Under the pieces are notes generated by a model. That model was given only the letters and a program-made list of their open reading frames with translations, searched no databases and was not told the DNA's origin. Positions 19,760-28,707 of a stretch of 64,000 nt of DNA are shown here, piece by piece. A program made the translations under genes and the position numbers. The DNA lies in NCBI GenBank assembly GCA_022539475.1, contig VCMS01000249.1, positions 1 to 64,000 on the forward strand, in the 5' to 3' direction. The stretch comes from Gracilaria domingensis (lineage: Eukaryota; Rhodophyta; Florideophyceae; Gracilariales; Gracilariaceae). The first letter of the stretch is position 1, and the number at the start of each line of letters is the position of its first letter.

Positions 19760-21402
19760 CGCCAGCAATTCCATTTTTTACATATTTTGATTTTCATATT
19801 TTTTAAATATCGTTTGGAACGGCCCTGAGCAGTTACTTGTTGTGCTTGTACGCAAGCGTGTCCGTCAAACCAGGTTTTGATTGTATATCAGCGTCATGAT
19901 TAATAACACACTTCCCCATCAATTGCATACATGATCAAATCTATAGATTTGAGGACGGGAATTCAAACAATATGGAAAACTCTAACTTCAATATCTTTTG
20001 TCGAAACTGGAGGCCTGCTTCCACCCTCCGCGAGATATTTACACAGCGCGTATTGATCTCGAAATTCCTTTGCATCCTCAGCTTGCAGCTTGTGGGAACA
20101 CAAAAAACCACTAGGCCACATGTCCCGTGTGTTTACAGTGGGCAGTCTGCGGCTGTGTGACGTATATGTACTCCCGCACAGTTGACCCTTGTCTGATACT
20201 TTGATTCACTTTAATATTTCGCTTGAACCAGATTTTGGCGGTATAAGAACTTTTAGTCCCAAAAGGGTTAATTTACATACGGAAAGCTTTCAGATTTGAG
20301 TCGAGTAATAGTACGCTTGCTATTGCTTCCGAAAAGGGCTAGTTTACATTTCTCGAGTTTAGAAGCAAACAGTGTTTGCTTCTAAACTCGAGATATGCAA
20401 ACTCTTCAATGTCGCGGTTTTCAGTAATATAGGATTATTCAGGGATTTGACACTGTATTACAAATCGCATAGACTACATGCAAATGTTTAGGGGTCATTC
20501 TTCGCGTAATAGGTATTGGTTATGGCACAGGACCGTGCAGAGAGACAGTGAACCGAGTTGGATGTTTGCTCAAGCAAGGCGAGGCCAAGCATTGAGCTGG
20601 GGTCCACAATAACGCTCGGGTGTAATAAGCTCTTGGCCGGACAGGACTTCATGCTCAATGGATTCAGTAGACGTCTCGTCCTAGAGTATGATAACATTGT
20701 AAATGAGTTGAGACACACTACGAATTTGCTCAGTAGTTTTCATAAACATACCAGTTCTTCGAATATGATTTCAAGGTTATTGCTCTTACCTTTCTAACTA
20801 GAACCAGGAACCTGATTTATTGGAAATTCGCGGCTGTGACTTCTTGCTTCCAAAGGGCATGCCATCATGTATGACAGCAAGCAGTCACGACCAACAGCGA
20901 TTCTGCATCACAGCCGTCAACACCTTCTAGCGGAATCTCCTAGTTTCCTTTTTACCCAACCCCCCTCTCCACGGCACAGTTTACATCTTCTAGATGCTGC
21001 TGGAGTTTGACTTCGTTGTTTTCAAGCTTTTCTCAGTGCCTTTGACTGTTTGAAATCTGTTCGAACTATGTTTGAATGCTTGTATGAGTTTTTGAATTTA
21101 TGTTTTGTATTTGTGTTACTTACGTGATCAGTTCACAGTAGGACTACATGATCAAGTAAGCCTTTGCCTCACTATAAAGAGAGAGCGATCGTACTATACC
21201 GTGGAGTCGATCGCTCTCAGCTCTCATCGTCTTGTTTTCAACCTGCTCTTCCTCTCAAGAGGTTATGGGCCCAGCCCACGTCGTTCTGCTGCTGTTTCGT
21301 ATTTTCCTCATTTTCACGCTTTTTATTTCTTGTTCTTTCTGTCATTACTGTTTTCCACGACCAGCATTGTCGTTCAGCCAATCTTCTGCTCACCTTCGAA
21401 AC
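19760..21402. other. Gene-poor stretch with one strong hairpin; may include a decayed copia LTR
   Basis: No recognisable coding sequence. A 20-bp perfect hairpin lies at 20351-20393. The last 400 bases before the copia gag ORF are its natural place for a 5' LTR and leader, but I could not find a matching 3' copy, so no LTR boundary is given. Confidence 0.4.
20341..20403. repeat. Hairpin with perfect 20-bp core arms and 3-base loop
   Basis: Core arms 20351-20370 and 20374-20393 are perfect reverse complements; the loop is AGT. The stem extends outward about ten more bases with a few mismatches (AGTTTACAT against ATGCAAACT). It contains a CTCGAG at each side. Confidence 0.85.
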
Positions 21403-22495
21403 ATGGATTCTGATGGGTGGAAAATTCGCATTCAGCCCTTTGACGAGAAACATGATTACAAATTGTGGCGAATTCGTGTTGATGCCGCATGCAATGCTAA
21501 GGGTATTGGAGAGATTCTGTGTCAGGTTCGAAATCCCTTCAGTTCAGATGAAGAAGAAAGCCGAGTGGGAGCTCAATAAGAAGAAGGCAAGCGGTTTTAT
21601 TGTTTCCGCGCTTTCAGATGAAGCCCTACGTGTCGTACAGGGTGAGATTGGAAACCCTTGTACGTTGCTGAAAAGACTGGACGACCGCTTTGCGTCTACG
21701 TCCACAGCCTCTCGCATTGTCAAGATGTGCTGCGAGTTGATAAACATGAGGTATTCCGACATACATCAGAACATGGGCAAGCACATTGACAAAATGGGTA
21801 GTGTCATATAACAATTGGCTGCTATGGAAACCAAATTGCCTGAGGAGCTCACTGTCGCTCTTTTGGTATCTTCAATTACTGCGCTGGAACTTAATCCTGT
21901 GTGCGCAGCTATCAAGACTCTTTCGACCGAACAAGCTACATGGGACATTGTTTCAGCCCGTCTTCTTGATGAAGTTCGTACCCTTGAGAGTCATACTTCT
22001 GAACGAGCCTCTGCTGCTGTTAGACACAAATGCGCCATATGCAGCAAGGACAATCACACAACAAGCCGTTGTTATCTTAATCCCTTGAATCCGAAGAACA
22101 AGCTGAACATTCCGGTGGATCCTGCAATGGATAAACGTGGAAGTGAACCACACCCCTCGAATGGCACCAGCTTGAAGAAGAGCAACACCTCCACTCGTGC
22201 TGCGGTATTGAGACCCCGAGTTCTCGCTGCTCGGTCTGTAAAATCCAACCTTCTAATGCTGGACTCAGGTTCCACGGCGCACCTTACGGCTTCTCGTGAA
22301 CACCTTTCGACAAGCCATGAATGCAGTATTCCGATTGCACTGGGTGACAACTCTGAGATCATTCCGGGCAATCTGAACCTCCATGGCAGTACTGCTTTCG
22401 GCGATTCTCAGCACCCGGACAGAGAGGGTCAATTTCATGGGTTCAGCGCCATTTCTGAACCCAATGCTTGCGTGACTTACATACATCATGTATGA
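21403..22495 (+). pseudogene. Ty1/copia gag and protease fragment
   Basis: Starts MDSDGWKIRIQPFDEKHDYKLWRIRVDAACNAKG, the N-terminus of copia-type gag. A 1-base shift moves the frame to WELNKKKASGFIVSALSDEALRVV, and the frame ends at 21811. It resumes at 21815 with the gag C-terminal half (LPEELTVALLVSSITALE), the zinc knuckle CAICSKDNHTTSRC near 22030-22075, and the retropepsin motif LMLDSGSTAHLT at 22255-22290. The coding potential ends near 22400 without integrase or RT. It is a 5' fragment of a copia element of a different family from the one at 51.5-64 kb. Confidence 0.8.
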
Positions 22496-22914
22496 TGTCA
22501 GTAAGCCTTTTTCTGACTCAACTTTTCCTTACGTCTCGCTACCGATGAGTCTTCCTCTGTGCAGTAGCCTTGTCATGGAACTCGCGAGCTGTAAGTCACA
22601 GCTATTGAAGATCCTTTGGAACTGTTCGGCACCAGTAGCTTGGCACGGTTCTTACCTTCGGAACCCGAGATATAGTACTGCACTGTTACTTGTTTTGCAA
22701 AAACCGTGGACAGTCCTCCGTGGCGCGCTTGTGCTCGGCCGCGTTTCGCACGTTCCGCTCGCCCATGCCCACTAGCTCTGCGCACCGCTTGCTCGCGTCT
22801 ATAGCTAAGCTAAATACCGTACGCGCCCGTTGCTAACACCCTAAAGGGCAGTCTACGCGTGGTTCGAGAAATTTACGGGGATTTACAATAGGCTAGCAAA
22901 CTTAGCGAAAACTT

Positions 22915-23123
22915 GCAAAGCTTTCGCTATTCACTAGAATCTAGTGCAAAGCTTTCGCTATTTACTAGAATCTAGTGATCCAGGCACTACGGCTCAAGCG
23001 TTACGCTGCACACGCGTAACGGCTGAGCCAAAAGATCTCAGATCTCGCCGAGACAGCGAGATCGTAGGCGTCACGCACAGAAAACAAATGCGGTCGAATT
23101 GAGATCTTGACGTTATACGTCAA
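22915..23123. repeat. Cluster of a 31-bp tandem duplication and small hairpins upstream of the intact Harbinger gene
   Basis: 22915-22945 and 22946-22976 are a direct tandem repeat of 31 bases with one difference, each holding the palindrome ACTAGAATCTAGT. A stem GGCTCA...TGAGCC with inner GTTACGC...GCGTAAC spans about 22991-23029. GATCTCGC...GCGAGATC lies near 23040-23063, and TTGACGT-TAT-ACGTCAA at about 23107-23123. These may be subterminal or promoter sequences of the Harbinger element. Confidence 0.7.
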
Positions 23124-23213
23124 TCCGTATGCGACGGTAATCGCTTGTGGTAGATACGAACCGCCGGCGCACAGCATTGCTCGTAAACATGTAGTAGCCT
23201 AGAAGGCTACGCT

Positions 23214-24614
23214 ATGACAAGGATTCACAAACGAACTCGCAAACTCACCAATCGCGTCCTCGCAATATGTGGAGCACTCACGGCTCTCATGGCAACAACC
23301 AAGACCCCTCCCACACGAGTGGAACGCGAAAGGCGGTGCTTTGCACAGGTTAATCAGAGACTGAGCGATTCAGAGTTTCGGTCTTGCTACCGTCTTTGTC
23401 GCCATACATTTTTCCTGCTTTTGGCGCAATTGCGTCCGTTTCTCTCACAATATAATGAAGAGGAGTATGAATCCGAAATACAAGCGCACCTCAGTGGTTC
23501 GGCAATTGAGGCCGCAACAAAACTAGAAATCTTTCTCAGATTCATGGCTGGCGCGAGCTACTGGGATCTTATGCTAACATATGGAATCGGAAGGTCAACA
23601 TGTTATTCAATCTTTCGCGGATTTTTGACTATTTGCGACTCGTACCTAACGTTTGAAGGTCTGCCTCCAAAAGAAGATATAGCGGCCTACAAACGAAGGG
23701 CAATAGATTTTGCCATCTCGCGACGAAACTTGAACTTACTTCTGAACTTACTTCCTGGCTGTGTTGGTGCCTTGGATGGCACTCTAATTTTCTTGCAAAA
23801 GCCTTCGAAAGAGCTTAGCAACCAACAGTTCTACACGAGAAAAGGTGGTTTCGGGGTGCCTGTGCAGGCTCTGGTGGATGCTAAGTACCGTTTTATTGCT
23901 TCTTCGGCTGTCTGTGTTGGTTCTACCGTTGATGCTGTTGCGTTCGCTCACTCTAATATTGGTAGGTTTCTTCAAGAAGAAGGTCTACCAGCAGGTTTTT
24001 GGATTGCCGGTGATGAGGCCTATAGATGCACAATGTTCATTGTGACGCCAATACCAAGGAGTATGGCTCATCGTTATCAAGATGGTTTTAATTTCTGTCT
24101 GTCATCGCATCGGGTGCATGTTGAGCAAGCGTTTGGACGCTTGAAAAACCGCTGGGGAATACTGTGGAGACCACTGAAGTTTGAACTGCAGACGTCTTTA
24201 ATCATTGTTAATACAGCAATGAGGCTGGAAAACTTGTGCATTAACTCTGGTGATGCTGCGCAAATGAATGCTTCAGCTGGTGTAGAATTCGAACATGAAG
24301 CTCTTCAATGGCTTCATATCTGGCTGGCGTGGTGGGAGAACGGTTTTGATTACTCATTCGATCCGCCGAATGAGTTTGCGGGGTTTGAATCAGATGAAGG
24401 TACTCTGCTTAGTTCAACAACAACTTGTTCTATTGGTTTCGATGATAATTACTCGCTTACGCGTATACGGTTATGTATGATAACCGAGAAGTATCGGTTT
24501 AAGCGACCAATGTTCAATTACCAGGGTCATGAGTACAACTCTGGTCTCAAGAGCCGCGAGACCTACGTCTGTAAACAGAGAAGTAAAAAAAATATCGCCT
24601 TCAGCATCCAATAG
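23214..24614 (+). CDS. PIF/Harbinger transposase, intact 466-residue frame
   Basis: DDE transposase (DDE_Tnp_4 type). The N-terminal third has a helix-turn-helix-like segment (KLEIFLRFMAGASYWDLMLTYGIGRSTCYSIF, near residues 103-134). The catalytic part has GALDGTLIFL (Asp188), GSTVDAVAF (Asp240), IAGDEAYRC (Asp267) and HVEQAFGRLKNRWGILWRPL (Glu304). The frame is uninterrupted and all catalytic residues are kept, in contrast to the broken relative at 18.2-19.4 kb. A C-terminal tail of about 110 residues after the catalytic domain is unusual and may be partly read-through into flanking DNA. The start is the first ATG, just after the hairpin cluster. The IST1-like gene starts 113 bases downstream on the same strand. 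It could be a recently active element or a domesticated gene. Confidence 0.9.
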   Translation: MTRIHKRTRKLTNRVLAICGALTALMATTKTPPTRVERERRCFAQVNQRLSDSEFRSCYRLCRHTFFLLLAQLRPFLSQYNEEEYESEIQAHLSGSAIEAATKLEIFLRFMAGASYWDLMLTYGIGRSTCYSIFRGFLTICDSYLTFEGLPPKEDIAAYKRRAIDFAISRRNLNLLLNLLPGCVGALDGTLIFLQKPSKELSNQQFYTRKGGFGVPVQALVDAKYRFIASSAVCVGSTVDAVAFAHSNIGRFLQEEGLPAGFWIAGDEAYRCTMFIVTPIPRSMAHRYQDGFNFCLSSHRVHVEQAFGRLKNRWGILWRPLKFELQTSLIIVNTAMRLENLCINSGDAAQMNASAGVEFEHEALQWLHIWLAWWENGFDYSFDPPNEFAGFESDEGTLLSSTTTCSIGFDDNYSLTRIRLCMITEKYRFKRPMFNYQGHEYNSGLKSRETYVCKQRSKKNIAFSIQ

Positions 24615-24727
24615 GAGAAAGCTACTTCTGCTCTGCGGATTTGTGGTGACTACCTTGTCGGAAAACGTTGCAGCGTTCCGGAGTCTTCCCCTCGGTATAG
24701 CAATTTTCATTCTGCGTGTTTGTCAAC

Positions 24728-26044
24728 ATGGGGGTTTTCCGCCGCAGAAAGTCACGCCAGGTTACCAACGAGCCTCTTCCGGAATGGGAGGACAAACGCT
24801 GGCGTTCTCATCTTCGAGCTTGCGCACTTGGTGTTGAACACCACTGCAACTTGTATGTTGAAGTGATCAACAACGAAAGAAGGGAAGCTGACACATACTT
24901 CATAGACAACGATGAGGCGCGAGCAAGAAGTCACGCGGAGTCCTCTTTTGAGAACGAACGCATCATTTCCGATCTTGGCGCATTAGCCCCGATTACGAAC
25001 GCACTTCATCAAAGACCAGAGCCGCTGGCTGGTTATAGTTCTATTGCGACAATCCCGGACCCTGCTCGTTCCGACATCATAACCATCATCTACGCTGCTA
25101 GCCGCTTGCAAATGTCATACCTTACGGACATGGTCGAGTTTCTTCGTGAACAGTTCGGATCCTACCATATTGAGCAAATTCAGCAAGGCAGTGTTGATTT
25201 ATTCCTGCATGTCAATCCCACCGTTCGTGACTCGTTCTCCACCATGATGCCATCTCGTGAGGACGCAAATACTGAGATAGCCTCGGCAGTGAAGGAATAT
25301 TGTGTTGTTTCCGTAATTCCAGTCCCCGTTCATCCCGTTACACAAAACTCAACCTCAGTTTCAAGCAGGGTCCCACCCCCACCATTTCCAGCTTCGGCGC
25401 AGAGCAATGTAGCCAACGTGCCACTGCCGCCGCCAATGCGAAAGTCGAAAGATGCAATGCGCAAATCTCACACGACACCGTTATCTGGTCATTCTTCTGA
25501 AATTGGGCTAACGTCACCCGAGCTTCATAACCAACAGGGTGTACCGCGACATGAGCATAATCTTAAGACCCCGTCTCCCCCGCGTCCAGAACGGAATAGA
25601 ATGTTCGCCGCTCGTACGGAAACGCCACAACAGAATACGGAGCATACGCTTCGGAATCAGGAACAAATGGAAAAGCCGTTTACTTCTGCTGCTGACGATA
25701 TCGGAATACCGACGGGACGTTCTTGGTTCACGGACCAGGTTGAAGCACCCAAGAACGCGGAACAGCGCGCAGTGTCGATATTGCAACCAAGGGAACTAGT
25801 TCAAATGAACAATACTCCTGCATCAGTGAAAAAGACTCAGGATGTTTCGTCTCAGAAGTCTTGTTCTTTGCGCGAAGACAATTTGAAGCCAGATCAAAGT
25901 ACACCGGATCACTTGAAGAATTTTCAGGATTCAGATGAGATGCTGTTCAGGAGATATGGACAACTGAAGGAAGTTTGGGAACTTGTTGCAGTTTCACAAG
26001 CAAGTGATACACAGCCACGGCAAGTTCTGTGGACTTCAACTTGA
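24728..26044 (+). CDS. IST1-like protein (ESCRT-III/Vps4 regulator family)
   Basis: 438 residues from the ATG at 24728; a start at 24716 is also possible. IST1 proteins bind ESCRT-III and the Vps4 ATPase and act in endosomal sorting and membrane scission. The N-terminal part (residues 1-190) fits the domain: a basic start (GVFRRRKSRQV), helices with many charged residues (VEVINNERREADTYFIDNDEARARSHAESSFENERI), then PDPARSDIITIIYAASRLQMSYLTDMVEFLREQFGSYHIEQI and VNPTVRDSFSTMMPSREDANTEIASAVKEYCV, close to the family signature for the helix bundle. Residues 200-400 are Pro/Ser/Thr-rich and look disordered, as in other IST1 proteins. A MIT-interacting motif at the C-terminus is not obvious. The gene appears intact and intronless, and is a likely host gene. 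Confidence 0.75.
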   Translation: MGVFRRRKSRQVTNEPLPEWEDKRWRSHLRACALGVEHHCNLYVEVINNERREADTYFIDNDEARARSHAESSFENERIISDLGALAPITNALHQRPEPLAGYSSIATIPDPARSDIITIIYAASRLQMSYLTDMVEFLREQFGSYHIEQIQQGSVDLFLHVNPTVRDSFSTMMPSREDANTEIASAVKEYCVVSVIPVPVHPVTQNSTSVSSRVPPPPFPASAQSNVANVPLPPPMRKSKDAMRKSHTTPLSGHSSEIGLTSPELHNQQGVPRHEHNLKTPSPPRPERNRMFAARTETPQQNTEHTLRNQEQMEKPFTSAADDIGIPTGRSWFTDQVEAPKNAEQRAVSILQPRELVQMNNTPASVKKTQDVSSQKSCSLREDNLKPDQSTPDHLKNFQDSDEMLFRRYGQLKEVWELVAVSQASDTQPRQVLWTST

Positions 26045-26504
26045 GATGGACATTTTGACGGACTTTCCAATAAATGCAATTGGTTATCATGTATTACTGA
26101 TGCTTGACTTTCGGAATACGCGGTTGATATGTTGATATCACTTGCAATTGCGATAGCCAGGCACATGTACCATGCGGTAGGATAGAGTGATCAGCAGTTG
26201 ACGATAGAAACGTGGAGCCTTATCGCTTGTGTGTGCCGGATAAGAATCTTTGTTCACTGCGTTCAACAGAGTGTGGTGCGACGGTACCGGAGATGGGCTA
26301 TGGCGTTGCCTGCGGCGCAGTACATCACAAAGAGTCTGAGATATTATACAACGCAGCTGCAATGGAAGACAAAGAAACATGGCTTGTTGATAATGCACCT
26401 CATACCCAATGCTTTAACACGAAACCAGACGATTTCCGGATCAAAGTAACAGACTTCTTGCGTGCTCATCTTTCAGGTGCTTTACGGCATATACTAGGAG
26501 TACG

Positions 26505-27221
26505 ATGGCCCTGAACCGGGTAACGAACTGCCAAAGTAAGTACAAGCTTGATAACAATGCCATCACAGGGGGCCACGTGCTGAAGCTGAGATATTGTGAA
26601 GCCAAAGTCCAGAAACGAAACTCTTTGCCACAACCATGGAGAGCAACTCAACTTGTTCCGCAGACTGATCCAGTTCATGACCGCCTCACTGTCGAAATTC
26701 GTCGCGGATGTACTCGCGGGTGCCGCTTCTGTCTTTCGGGCATGGTGCAGCGGCCTGCTCGAGACGTAAATCCAGATGATGTGATTAGGACAGTGAAGGA
26801 AGGCGTGAAAGCCACAGGATATGACGAGTTTTCATTGCTCTCATTGAGCTGTTCAGATTGGCTTAGCTTACCCAGCGTCGAGATTCAATTGAAGAACGAG
26901 CTTCGTGAGGATGAAGAGTCGATATCACTTTCACTTGGATCGCAACGTGTTGATAGGTTTGATGAGCACCTAGCCCATGTGCTTGATGGAAGCCGAAAAT
27001 CTGGACTGACATTTGCGCCAGAGACCGGAACTCAACGAATACGAGATGTCATCAACAAAGGCTTGACCAACGAAGACTTGCTGAAAGGTGTTAAGCTCGC
27101 TTATGACTCAGGTTATCATAACGTGAAACTCTACTTCATGATCAATCTTCCATCTGAAACAGACGATGATGTTATGGGCATAGCAGACAGCAGCGCCAAA
27201 AGAACCAATCATGAAATCTAA
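26505..27221 (+). pseudogene. Radical SAM domain fragment (fused B12-type/rSAM family)
   Basis: 238 residues with PVHDRLTVEIRRGCTRGCRFCLSGMVQRPARDVNPDD: the CxxxCxxC site for the 4Fe-4S cluster and the flanking sequence typical of the bacterial and plastid radical SAM family in which a cobalamin-binding-like N-terminal domain precedes the rSAM domain. GLTFAPETGTQRIRDVINKGLTNEDLL and FMINLPSETDDDVMGIADS follow in the right order. The family protein continues well beyond the GIAD segment, but here the frame ends after 10 unrelated residues. The N-terminal domain is also missing in frame; upstream DNA at 26212-26514 is open in another frame. Either both ends are exons joined by introns, or the gene is a truncated remnant. 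Iron-sulfur binding residues are intact. Confidence 0.7.
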
Positions 27222-27389
27222 GCGACAAATGCCCACTCGTCCAGAGGGAACAATCACCTCTTCCAAAACGTGGTCTTCAGATATGCGAGCAAGAGACACA
27301 CATCAAAATATGAAATGAATAACTGCTTCGAACAGAAGTATGATGAGAAGTACAAGTGACCATAGTACGAGACAGAAGGAGCGAATGTT

Positions 27390-27770
27390 TTACGGCGAAA
27401 CTGAAAGTCCTTCAGTTCCACGATCTGTTCTGACGACATGATCAGACGCTCTTTCCATGCCATGAGAAATTTCGTCGAGCGTGACATTCCGTGAATCAAA
27501 TTCGTTGTACATCAGCCCAGCTATTCGTTTTACGGACTCCACGCCTGTAGCAAGTCCTTGGAGGTCTTTATCTTGTGTGACAAGAGCAAGCCGTTGTTGT
27601 TCCAGCACTTGCTCCGCAGAAAGCGCTGCTTCATTTAAACTGCCATAAGCGGATGCATTGGATGCAGGCTTTCGGTCACCAAGGAGTTCTTCGCGTGCTG
27701 AGAAGGACGGGGGCGCGGACCGGACGTGGACGACGCAGCGGCGGCGGACGGGCGGCTGTGCGTAGGCGAG
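27390..27770 (-). CDS. SNARE-motif protein, 3' exon or fragment (Qc/SNAP-like)
   Basis: The last 100 residues of an open minus-strand frame read as a SNARE coiled coil: ALSAEQVLEQQRLALVTQDKDLQGLATGVESV, then IAGLMYNEFDSRNVTLDEISHGMERASDHV. Heptad hydrophobics line up with syntaxin-8 and SNAP-25 C-terminal helices, where the segment reads DEQN or DTQN. The Gln of the zero layer would be Arg here (DSRN). No transmembrane segment follows before the stop at 27390, so the protein would be SNAP-like or the tail was lost. The 5' part is unclear: the same frame stays open to 28430 but this is GC-rich shadow of the uL18 gene and of a hairpin. A CTTCTCAG near 27700 could be a 3' splice site for this exon. 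Confidence 0.55.
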   Translation of the reverse strand, partial: LAYAQPPVRRRCVVHVRSAPPSFSAREELLGDRKPASNASAYGSLNEAALSAEQVLEQQRLALVTQDKDLQGLATGVESVKRIAGLMYNEFDSRNVTLDEISHGMERASDHVVRTDRGTEGLSVSP

Positions 27771-27991
27771 AGAGACGAGCAGACGAATTGTAGGTGTGTA
27801 TCGGAAGGGGAGGGACGAAGGCTTGAACGCGAGCCATGACGGACAGCGCGACTGAGCGCGACTGAACACGACGGGGTGGGCCCGTGAAGGGCAGACGGAC
27901 GGGAAGACCGAACGGAAGCGCACAAGATCAAACGCTCGCTCGGCAAAAGATGCAAAAATGAAAAGATACTGACGGTACCCAAAGGTACACT

Positions 27992-28078
27992 GCTGCGCGC
28001 CGCGCGCGCCGAAATCAAAACGCTTCGCTCTGTGTACCAGAGCAAAGCGTTTTGATTTCGGCGCGCGCGGCGCGCAGC
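27992..28078. repeat. Very long near-perfect hairpin, 41-bp arms, 5-base loop
   Basis: Arms 27992-28032 and 28038-28078 are reverse complements with a single mismatch; the loop is 28033-28037. The outer half is almost pure CG dinucleotides and the inner half is mixed. It ends 55 bases before the start codon of the uL18-like gene, so it is probably in its leader or promoter, between two divergent genes. Confidence 0.9.
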
Positions 28079-28133
28079 GCGGCGCGACGGCGAGGCGGCG
28101 GCGGCGAGCGCGCGAGCGAACGAGACGTGGAGC

Positions 28134-28469
28134 ATGGCGCGCGTGAGGGTGCGGCGGCCAGACGCCGACACGCTGCGACTGCTGCTGCGGCTGACCAGCC
28201 GGCACGTGCACGCGCAGCTGGTGGACAAGCATGCCGGACGCATCGTCGTCGCCGCGCACACTACGGATCCGGCGGTGCGCGACATGATTGACGCGGCCGC
28301 GCCGCGTGGCAGCTACGTCACTACGTCCGTGCCGGCGGCCGGCGTGGTCGGCAGGGTGTTTGCGCAGCGCGCCGTGCGCATGGGTATCTCGGACTCCGAC
28401 GTGTACTGGCCGCGGTCTGGCCGATATCACGGCAAGATCAAGGCGACCAAGCTAAGGCAGATCTCATAA
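28134..28469 (+). CDS. uL18-type ribosomal protein, probably mitochondrial
   Basis: 111 residues, the size of bacterial L18, which binds 5S rRNA in the large subunit. The family pattern is present: RLLLRLTSRHVHAQLVDKHAGRIVVAAHTTDPAV (beta strands of the L18 fold), then VVGRVFAQRAVRMGISDSDVYWPRSGRYHGKIKATKLRQIS, matching the GxLxAxRAxxxGIxxVVFDRGGxxYHGRVKA segment. Some usual residues are changed (DSDVYWPRSGRYHG for FDRGGYLYHG). The lack of the basic N-terminal extension and the divergence suggest a mitochondrial rather than cytosolic protein. The first ATG lies 55 bases after the large hairpin. The start is GC-rich (ATGGCGCGCGTG). The gene looks intact and intronless. Confidence 0.75.
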   Translation: MARVRVRRPDADTLRLLLRLTSRHVHAQLVDKHAGRIVVAAHTTDPAVRDMIDAAAPRGSYVTTSVPAAGVVGRVFAQRAVRMGISDSDVYWPRSGRYHGKIKATKLRQIS

Positions 28470-28707
28470 AGATTTGTGCAGTCTGGTCGGTGCTTCTGAT
28501 AGCGTTTAGAAAGTTCGCAGTCATCGGAGGTGGCGACATCGGAAATATGTTCTACAGGTAAAGGTTCCGAGATTATTGCGTATTGGGGGTAGCAGGACGG
28601 GGCTATCTCAATTTCTAACTGTCCTGTGATAGAAAACTGAGTATTATGAGCTCCGTTCTTACGCGTGCTTCCGTTATCGAGGTATGGCTTTATGTAAAGT
28701 AAGATTG

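Noticed and set aside
27771-28430. Long minus-strand frame extending the SNARE frame through the uL18 gene
   Set aside because: It is antisense to the uL18 gene and crosses the 41-bp hairpin; its composition is Arg/Ala/Ser-rich GC shadow.
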